From DAOVDI01 sp965373045 (lineage in GTDB: Bacteria > Acidobacteriota > Aminicenantia > Aminicenantales > Aminicenantaceae), in the NCBI GenBank assembly GCA_965373045.1, contig CBDVEQ010000048.1:1-14532 (forward strand): a stretch of 14,532 bases of DNA. Direction: 5' to 3'. The notes under the pieces were generated by a model. It was given only the letters and a program-made list of their open reading frames with translations, made no database searches and was not told the origin of the DNA. Both the position numbers and the translations under genes were made by a program. Positions 6,106-12,316 of the stretch are shown here, in pieces. Position 1 is the stretch's first letter; each line of letters starts with the position of its first letter.

Positions 6106-8286
6106 TTGAAAAAAGAATCGGGGAGCAGCATGACTAAAGCAATATTCAGAACCTTTATTATTTTCTTATTGTTGGCATCAACAGCCGTTCTTTTTGCGGA
6201 AGAAATCCCGACTGTCCCCAAAACAGACAATCCTCCTGTTATTGATGGAAAACTGGACGATGCAGCCTGGAAGACAGCCTTGGAATTTAATAATTTTAAA
6301 ACCATAAAGCCCGATTACGGCAAAGAACCCGCTCAAAAGACTGTAGGCTATATAACTTTTGATGAAGAAAACATTTATTTTGCCGTCCGCTGCTTTGACA
6401 GCGAGCCTGATAAGATCAAAGCTGCAGTGAGCGCCAGGGATGCCATGTTTCAGGACGACTATGTGATGTTTGTCCTGGATCCTTTCAACACCATGCAGGA
6501 AGGATTCGGTTTTTTCATGAACCCTCTGGGAATTCAGGGGGATGGCATGATAACAAGCGAAGGAAATTTGGATCCCAGTTTTGATATGATCTGGGACAGT
6601 AAAGGCGAGATCGATGAACAGGGATATTCCGTTGAATGCCGCATCCCTTTAAAAAGCATCCGTTTTCCCAAAGGAGACACCATCACAATGCGAATGGGTG
6701 TTTTCCGCCAGGTAGTACGTAACTCGGAAATGTCCGGTTCACCGCCCATGTTTGCCGATAAAGGAAGTTTGATCAAACAGGCACAACCCATTTCAATCAG
6801 CGGTTTGAAATATAAACGTGTTATTGAACTTCTTCCTGCTTTGACCCACAGAACCCGGCAGTCACATCAGGATGGCGAGATGCAGACAGATGACAAACAG
6901 ACTGACATCAGTCTTACAGGGAAGGTGGGACTGACATCCGACCTCACCCTGGATGCCACCATCAATCCGGACTTCAGCCAGGTAGAAGCGGATGCAGGCC
7001 AGATCGATGTCAACCTGCGTTATGCGCTTTATTATCCGGAGAAAAGGCCCTTTTTCCTTGAGGGTAACGAGCTCTTCCGGTTCGGCGGGAATGTGGAGGA
7101 AGGCCCCCTGGCCAAGATGGTCCACACGCGGAGGATCGTCGATCCGGTTTTTGGTTTCAAACTGACTGGAAAGGTCGGCCGTAAGAATACACTGGCAGTC
7201 ATTTACGCCCAGGATAATTTGCCCGATGACACAGTGGACGAGCATCCGGATTTCACCATTGTGCGCTTCAAACATGCTATGAAAGAGGATTCCTATATCG
7301 GCGGTTTTTACACTTCCAAGGAATACGGCCAGGGATACAACCTTGTTGTGGGTGCGGACGGACTCTTCAGATTAACTCCAAAATCCACGGCATCTTTCCA
7401 CCTATTCGGGGCCTTCACTCAGAGGAATGGAAACGATGTGCAAAATAGCGGTCATGCCCTCGGTCTGAATTACAATTACGGCACAAGAACATTCATTATG
7501 GATCTCGGTTATCAGGATATTTCCAAGGATTTTTTTGTCGATACAGGCTTTGTCACACGGACAGGCCTGAGGCGTCTTTCCGCGTTTGCTATGTACCGTT
7601 TTTATCCCAAATCCAAATTTTTCCAGCGGATCGAGCCCTTCTACTGGAGCTTCCATCTCTATGACACACAGGATAAGATGATGGAGACTTTTAACCTGTT
7701 CACGCTCCGCACCTGGCTGCCGGGGAATTCCCAGTTCAGGGTTGATGCCATTTTGTCCAATGAGGTTTTTGCCGGACAGAGGTTCGGGAGAAACGGCGTA
7801 GGCATCCAGGGTCAGACCCAGTTCACAAAACAACTGTTTTTCACCATCTTTTTCAGGCACACAGGGTCCATCTACTACGATCCCGATGATCCCTTCCAGG
7901 GATACGGGAGCCGGGCGGGTAGTTCGATCCTCTACCAGCCCATGGAAAAGCTCAAATTCAGTATCAGCCTGAGCTATGTGGATTTTTACCGGGATTCTGA
8001 TAAGGAAAAACTCTACGATTATACCATTATACGAAGCCGAAACACCTTTCAGGCCAACAAATACATGTTTGTACGCGCTATTGTGGAATACAATTCTTAC
8101 CAGGACCGGTTGACCGTGGATGGGCTGGTCTCTTTCACCTACATTCCCGGCACGGTTGTCTATGTCGGATACGGTTCGGCGTACGAGAAACTGGAATGGG
8201 AAGGCCAGTATTATGTGGAAAGCGACCGCTTCTTTCAGACTAAGCGCGGCTTTTTCTTTAAGGTCAGCTATCTCTGGCGCTTCTAA
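6106..8286 (+). CDS. DUF5916 outer-membrane-type barrel protein with N-terminal CBM9-like domain
   Basis: The protein has 726 residues from TTG 6106, or 718 from ATG 6130. The signal peptide is FRTFIIFLLLASTAVLFA, with cleavage before EEIP. Residues about 40-215 form a CBM9-like beta-sandwich: PVIDGKLDDAAWKTA at the start, FDEENIYFAVRCFDSEP, then YSVECRIPLKSIRFP. Such domains bind sugars in xylanases, but here the fusion is the standard DUF5916 architecture. The DUF5916 signature follows at about 286-322: NPDFSQVEADAGQIDVN and YYPEKRPFFLEGNELF. The rest is rich in alternating aromatic beta-strands and ends in YLWRF; a terminal Phe is the usual outer-membrane insertion signal. I infer a beta-barrel in the outer membrane whose cargo is unknown. 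It is separated from its neighbours by repeat-bearing gaps and is probably transcribed alone. Confidence 0.87.
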   Translation: MKKESGSSMTKAIFRTFIIFLLLASTAVLFAEEIPTVPKTDNPPVIDGKLDDAAWKTALEFNNFKTIKPDYGKEPAQKTVGYITFDEENIYFAVRCFDSEPDKIKAAVSARDAMFQDDYVMFVLDPFNTMQEGFGFFMNPLGIQGDGMITSEGNLDPSFDMIWDSKGEIDEQGYSVECRIPLKSIRFPKGDTITMRMGVFRQVVRNSEMSGSPPMFADKGSLIKQAQPISISGLKYKRVIELLPALTHRTRQSHQDGEMQTDDKQTDISLTGKVGLTSDLTLDATINPDFSQVEADAGQIDVNLRYALYYPEKRPFFLEGNELFRFGGNVEEGPLAKMVHTRRIVDPVFGFKLTGKVGRKNTLAVIYAQDNLPDDTVDEHPDFTIVRFKHAMKEDSYIGGFYTSKEYGQGYNLVVGADGLFRLTPKSTASFHLFGAFTQRNGNDVQNSGHALGLNYNYGTRTFIMDLGYQDISKDFFVDTGFVTRTGLRRLSAFAMYRFYPKSKFFQRIEPFYWSFHLYDTQDKMMETFNLFTLRTWLPGNSQFRVDAILSNEVFAGQRFGRNGVGIQGQTQFTKQLFFTIFFRHTGSIYYDPDDPFQGYGSRAGSSILYQPMEKLKFSISLSYVDFYRDSDKEKLYDYTIIRSRNTFQANKYMFVRAIVEYNSYQDRLTVDGLVSFTYIPGTVVYVGYGSAYEKLEWEGQYYVESDRFFQTKRGFFFKVSYLWRF

Positions 8287-8321
8287 AAACCTGAACTATT
8301 CATAAAACCTGGACTATTTAC
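8287..8321. repeat. Imperfect 18-bp tandem repeat after the DUF5916 stop codon
   Basis: Two copies with an 18-base period follow the stop codon: AAACCTGAACTATTCAT (8287-8303) and AAACCTGGACTATTTAC (8305-8321), identical apart from three positions. The second copy is the left end of the palindromic element at 8308-8431, so the first looks like a diverged extra terminus, perhaps from an earlier insertion at the same place. Confidence 0.65.
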
Positions 8322-8431
8322 GAGCCGATCTTATCCCATCTGCTGCGTTGCCGTCCGTTCGCAGTATATGAATACGGCTTCACGAACAGCCTCTTGCAGA
8401 TGCATCAACCTCGACTCGTAAATAGTCCAGG
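8308..8431. repeat. 124-bp palindromic element with perfect 17-bp terminal inverted repeats
   Basis: CCTGGACTATTTACGAG (8308-8324) and its exact reverse complement CTCGTAAATAGTCCAGG (8415-8431) bound the element. Pairing continues inward imperfectly to CATCTGC (8337-8343) with GCAGATG (8396-8402). Over the 23 bases inward from CGAG, 17 can pair. GTTCG with CGAAC, and GTAT with ATAC around ATGA at the tip, continue the fold. The whole unit could form one long cruciform or RNA hairpin. It has no coding capacity, so a non-autonomous MITE- or REP-like element is the best reading. It begins 22 bases after the DUF5916 stop and could also protect or end that transcript, but no T-run follows. Confidence 0.8.
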
Positions 8432-8500
8432 CACCAAAATCAACAGGACACAATAAAAACACTATGACAATCAATTAATAAATTGTTAGAAAGAAAAACC

Positions 8501-8615
8501 CTAGAACCCTAGACCCCTCGAATCCTTGAACCCTCTCTTTCTATCTTTTTACCCTACGGGCAAGCCGATCTATTGAAAAAAAGGGTTCTAGGATTCAAGG
8601 GGTCAAGGAGTCGAG
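8501..8615. repeat. Degenerate CCTnGAA-type repeat arranged as an inverted repeat
   Basis: The left arm (8501-8534) is a run of short, related words (CCCTAGA, CCCTCGAA, CCTTGAA), each about 8-9 bases. The right arm (8582-8615) is its reverse complement. Over the inner 26 bases (8509-8534 against 8582-8607) 23 pair, and over the full 34 about 28 do. The 47-base spacer (8535-8581) contains a T-run, CTTTCTATCTTTTT, at 8537-8550. Similar 'gaacccttgaatcct' runs occur between genes in some desulfobacterial genomes, from general recollection. The origin and role are unknown; the structure could end transcription coming from either side. Confidence 0.7.
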
Positions 8616-8620
8616 TGAAA

Positions 8621-8729
8621 GAATAAGAGGCCAAGGGCTGCTTCGCCAGCGAGAAACGCCAGAATAAGAGAAGAAGGCCAAAGGGGCCAAAAGAAAAGAG
8701 GCCAAAGCCCAAAGCAGCTTAGCCCAAAG
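8621..8729. repeat. Purine-rich GGCCAAA / GAATAAGAG simple repeat tract
   Basis: GGCCAA recurs at about 8629, 8676, 8685 and 8700, GCCCAAAG at 8706 and 8722, and GAATAAGAG at 8621 and 8662. The composition is heavily A and G on the + strand and unlike the flanking genes. No open frame of note or stable hairpin is seen. It follows directly after the CCTnGAA inverted repeat. The remaining bases to the next gene (8730-8852) hold only the promoter candidate and the ribosome binding site. Confidence 0.5.
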
Positions 8730-8788
8730 TCATTTAATTTATATCATTCCCATGAAGCCTGTTCCCCAATACAAGTTGAGGAATTGTC

Positions 8789-8817
8789 TTGATAAATTGT
8801 GCGAAGGTTGGTTAAAT
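8789..8817 (+). promoter_or_regulatory. Candidate sigma-70-type promoter for the BNR-repeat gene
   Basis: TTGATA (8789-8794, five of six consensus bases) and TTAAAT (8812-8817, four of six) are separated by exactly 17 bases, and the start codon lies 35 bases after the -10. A strong AGGAGGG ribosome binding site sits at 8842-8848. The spacing is ideal, but AT-rich DNA gives such matches by chance fairly often. Confidence 0.35.
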
Positions 8818-8852
8818 GAGTTCTATTAGAATCGATATTTCAGGAGGGACTC

Positions 8853-11800
8853 ATGACTTATCTTTCAAACAATAACCGGATCAAAATCATATTGGGAGCA
8901 GCAGCCGTTATTCTGATCCTTGTGAGCAGCGCACTTCCGGCCTATACACAGGACATCGATCCTGCTGTCTATAAAGGGCTCCGGTACCGCCACATCGGCC
9001 CCCCGGGCAACCGAACCTCGGCAGTCTGTGGGGAGCCCGGTAACCCACTGGTCTATTACATCGGGGCCTCTTCGGGTGGTATCTGGAAGTCTGAAGATGG
9101 GGCTAATACCTGGCGGCCGATCTTTGATAAGCAGGAAGCTCAGTCCATAGGCGCCATTGCCATCGCGCCTTCCGACTACAAAATCGTCTGGGCCGGAACA
9201 GGCGAAGCGTTCATACGCTCTAATGTTTCCATCGGAAACGGTGTTTATAAGTCCACGGATGCGGGCAAGACCTGGACCCACATGGGTTTGGACAAAACCG
9301 GGCGCATCGGGCGTGTGGCCATCGACTCAAATGACTCGAATACTGTATTTGTAGCGGCTATGGGCCACTGCTACGGCCCTCAGAAGGAACGCGGTGTTTT
9401 CCGCACCAGAGATGGAGGAAAAACATGGGAGCATGTGCTTTTTGTAGACGAGAACACCGGATGTTTTGAAATCGCCATGGATCCTGACAATCCGCGCATT
9501 CTTTTTGCAGGTATGTGGCCTCTTGTCATCCATACATGGGGAAGGGAAAGCGGTGGGCCGAACGGCGGTATCTGGCGCTCCCGCAATGGAGGAGATACAT
9601 GGACAAAGCTCGAAGGACGAGGCCTGCCCGGCCCACCTTTAGGCAAGATCGGCCTGGCCATTGCCCCGAGCAACACGGATGTGGTCTATGCCCTCATAGA
9701 AACCGGCTCGCCCAACCGCGGAGTGCTCTGGCGCTCCAGCGATGGAGGAGACTCATGGCGGCTTGTAAGTTACAACCGCCTCCTAAACGAGCGGCCCCAC
9801 TATGCCTCTCGAGTCATGGTTAACCCGGCAGACGAGAATGAAGTCTATTTTGCAGCCAACAGCCAGAGTCGTACACTGGATGGAGGCTACACCAGCGAGG
9901 CCGTCCCCTGGAGCGGCGACTGCCACGATATGTGGGCTGATCCGAAGGATCCAGACAGAATGATGATCAGCGACGACTTTGTCGCGATCATTACTCTCAA
10001 TCGAGGCAAGACCTGGAGGCGCATCGAGCTGCCTATCGCTCAGATGTACCATGTGGCTGTGGACAATCAGGTGCCTTATTACGTTTACGGTGGCAGGCAG
10101 GACGGCAGTGCTTATAAGGGTCCCAGCACAGGTTCTATGAGCCGGCGGGGGCGCGGACGTTCCCTCTGGGAAGCAACAGCCGGCGGGGAGTGCGGATTTA
10201 TAGTCCCGGATCCGGTCGACCACAATATTGTATGGGGCGGAAGCTACAATGCTCAACTCGAGCGTGCCGATTACCGTACCGGCCATATCACTTCAGTGCA
10301 TGTTTGGCCGGAATCTCTATATGGTTCTCATGCCGGGGCGGTCAGGTACCGCTTCAACTGGACCTTTCCCATCCATATCTCGCCACACGACCACAACAAG
10401 GTCTATGTGGGAAGCCAGTATATCCATGTCACTGCGGACGGGGGCAAAGGCTGGCAGATTATCAGCCCTGATCTAACTCTAAATGATCCGACTAAGCTGG
10501 GGCCTTCGGGTGGACTGACCCTGGACAACCTGGCTGTGGAGTACGGATGTGTAGTGTTCGCAATTGCTGAGTCGCCCCTGGAAAAGGGCCTCATCTGGGC
10601 GGGCACAAATGACGGTCTTGTGCAGGTGACACGGGATGGTGGCAAGATCTGGACGAATGTCACTAAAAATATCCCTAATCTGCCTAAGTGGGGTACAGTG
10701 AGTAATATAGAGCCTTCTCGCTATGACGCGGGCATTGCGTACATCACCGTTGACTTTCATCAGAAGAACAACCGCGATCCCTATGTCTATAAAACCACCA
10801 ATTACGGCAAAACATGGAAGTCGCTGAGCGCGACGATTCCAAAGAGCGTTTTCAGCTACTGCCACTGGGTCCATGAAGACCCGGTGCGCAAAGGCATGCT
10901 TTTCCTGGGGACAGAAAATGCAATCTATATCACTTTTAACGACGGTAAAAAATGGCTTCCTCTCCAGAACAACCTTCCGCATGCACCCGTCCACCATATG
11001 GTGGTTCAGGAGCATTATAACGACCTTGTGGTCGGCACATACGGCCGTGGGTTCTGGATCATGGACGATATCACCCCGCTGCAGCAGCTTACGGATGAGG
11101 TCATCAAGTCCGATGCCTATCTCTTTGATCCAAGGGCCACATACAGGATACACCGTATCGCAGGCGGTCCCAATCTCTTTCCTCGGGCCAACATAAATTA
11201 TTACCTGAAGGACAAGGCCAAAGGGCCGGTAACTATCACAATCATCGACGAACAGGGAAATGTGGTCCAGACATTGCGTGGAAGCAGCAGGGCAGGAATT
11301 AACCGTGTGATGTGGGGAGTGAGATATGACGGGGCAACCCGGGCCAAGCTTCGCACCAAGCCTCCGGGAAATCCGCATGTGGTCGAGGAGAAGCGGTTCC
11401 ATCGCACATGGGAGAGGGAAGGTTGGTATCCCATCCTGAGTTGGGGAACATCGGGCGGTTTCAGGGGATTTCTGGCAGTGCCCGGGACCTATACTGTAAA
11501 AATGACCGTAGGAGACAAGGAATTCACCCGCAAGCTTGAGGTCAGGAAGGATCCACGCTCCGAAGGAAGCCTGGAAGACATCAAGGCTCAGTTAACTATG
11601 CAGCTGGAGATCCGCAAGGATCTGAACTGTGTATCAGACATGATCAGCCAAATCGAGTGGATACGTAAACAGCTTTATGATCTGAAAGATGTTATCAGCA
11701 CAGGGAAAGTGGACAAGGCATTGCTGAAGGCAATAGGCAAGCTCGACATAAAGCTCCGGTCTGTTGAGAACGAGCTTTTCCAGGCTTCAATTGCAGAGGG

Positions 11801-12056
11801 CGACTCCAAGTCCTTCCGCGACCCGCAAAAGCTGTACAGCAAGTTGTCTGTGCTGGCAGGGGATGTTGGGAACAGCGTGGATTTTGCTCCTAACCAGCAG
11901 CAGAAAAAAGTGTTTGAGGTGTTGAAAGAGCGTTTGCAGATCCAAAGGGCCAGGTTTGGTGAACTGCTTCAAACCGAATTAGCCGCCTTTAACGAGATGC
12001 TTAAGGAGAAAAATTTCAGCGGGATCATTGTGCCTGAGATCAAGGATAGTGAATAG
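8853..12056 (+). CDS. Large exported BNR/sortilin (VPS10)-type repeat protein, 'glycosyl hydrolase'-like
   Basis: This 1067-residue protein starts at ATG 8853, 4 bases after AGGAGGG. A Sec signal peptide (IKIILGAAAVILILVSSALP, cleavage near AYTQ) is followed by YKGLRYRHIGPPGNRTSAV, the usual opening of this family. At least ten Asp-box (BNR) motifs S/T-x-D-x-G-x-T-W are seen, including SEDGANTW (~79), STDAGKTW (~134), TRDGGKTW (~186), SRNGGDTW (~244), SSDGGDSW (~296), TADGGKGW (~528), TRDGGKIW (~593) and TTNYGKTW (~650), arranged as beta-propeller blades. VGTYGRGFWIMDDITPLQ closes the propeller part. A beta-sandwich stretch (PGTYTVKMTVGDKEF, ~880) and a helical C-terminal region follow. Databases often call these proteins glycosyl hydrolases, yet no sialidase-type catalytic Arg triad can be recognised here, so a binding or scaffold role is equally possible. 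It appears to be a single-gene unit. Confidence 0.88.
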   Translation: MTYLSNNNRIKIILGAAAVILILVSSALPAYTQDIDPAVYKGLRYRHIGPPGNRTSAVCGEPGNPLVYYIGASSGGIWKSEDGANTWRPIFDKQEAQSIGAIAIAPSDYKIVWAGTGEAFIRSNVSIGNGVYKSTDAGKTWTHMGLDKTGRIGRVAIDSNDSNTVFVAAMGHCYGPQKERGVFRTRDGGKTWEHVLFVDENTGCFEIAMDPDNPRILFAGMWPLVIHTWGRESGGPNGGIWRSRNGGDTWTKLEGRGLPGPPLGKIGLAIAPSNTDVVYALIETGSPNRGVLWRSSDGGDSWRLVSYNRLLNERPHYASRVMVNPADENEVYFAANSQSRTLDGGYTSEAVPWSGDCHDMWADPKDPDRMMISDDFVAIITLNRGKTWRRIELPIAQMYHVAVDNQVPYYVYGGRQDGSAYKGPSTGSMSRRGRGRSLWEATAGGECGFIVPDPVDHNIVWGGSYNAQLERADYRTGHITSVHVWPESLYGSHAGAVRYRFNWTFPIHISPHDHNKVYVGSQYIHVTADGGKGWQIISPDLTLNDPTKLGPSGGLTLDNLAVEYGCVVFAIAESPLEKGLIWAGTNDGLVQVTRDGGKIWTNVTKNIPNLPKWGTVSNIEPSRYDAGIAYITVDFHQKNNRDPYVYKTTNYGKTWKSLSATIPKSVFSYCHWVHEDPVRKGMLFLGTENAIYITFNDGKKWLPLQNNLPHAPVHHMVVQEHYNDLVVGTYGRGFWIMDDITPLQQLTDEVIKSDAYLFDPRATYRIHRIAGGPNLFPRANINYYLKDKAKGPVTITIIDEQGNVVQTLRGSSRAGINRVMWGVRYDGATRAKLRTKPPGNPHVVEEKRFHRTWEREGWYPILSWGTSGGFRGFLAVPGTYTVKMTVGDKEFTRKLEVRKDPRSEGSLEDIKAQLTMQLEIRKDLNCVSDMISQIEWIRKQLYDLKDVISTGKVDKALLKAIGKLDIKLRSVENELFQASIAEGDSKSFRDPQKLYSKLSVLAGDVGNSVDFAPNQQQKKVFEVLKERLQIQRARFGELLQTELAAFNEMLKEKNFSGIIVPEIKDSE

Positions 12057-12158
12057 GATCGGACCTAGGAAAGTTGTTTGGAATCGGGCAAATAAGTCAT
12101 AATTAAGGGCTATCGTTGGCAAGGAATGCAGGAAACGGTTAATGCAAGGGAAGTAAGG

Positions 12159-12208
12159 CTGGATTCCTGTTGCAGTTTGTCCCGTACTTGATACGGGGCA
12201 GGAATGAC
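12159..12208. repeat. Inverted relative of the GTCATTCC...GGAATCCAG intergenic repeat
   Basis: CTGGATTCCTG begins the unit and CAGGAATGAC ends it, the reverse orientation of the repeat at 5989-6015. The outer stem is ATTCCTG (12163-12169) with CAGGAAT (12199-12205). A second stem inside, CCCGTA (12181-12186) with TACGGG (12192-12197), has a five-base CTTGA loop. Only the ends are shared with the first copy; the core is longer. It lies in the 260-base gap between the BNR gene and the AddB-like gene, where no other gene is supported. Confidence 0.65.
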
Positions 12209-12245
12209 AATGGGATGGGAATGACGGTAGAAATGGAAGCAGATT

Positions 12246-12274
12246 TTGAAATTATTTCAGAAAAGTATTAAGAT
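12246..12274 (+). promoter_or_regulatory. Candidate promoter for the AddB-like gene
   Basis: TTGAAA (12246-12251) and TAAGAT (12269-12274) are 17 bases apart, 43 bases before the chosen start codon. The match is moderate (five and four of six bases) and rests on consensus comparison only. Confidence 0.3.
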
Positions 12275-12316
12275 GAAATGGTTCAGTAAAAGAATTCTCG
12301 ATTGGGTAGGCTGGAT

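Noticed and set aside
8323..8571. AGCCGATCT shared between the palindromic element (8323-8331) and the CCTnGAA spacer (8563-8571)
   Set aside because: A single 9-base match in about 500 bases is expected by chance roughly half the time, and similarity stops right after it.
10479..11402. Minus-strand ORF of 307 codons inside the BNR gene
   Set aside because: It lies wholly within a well-supported gene, has no recognisable domain and is low-complexity in the manner of an antisense shadow.
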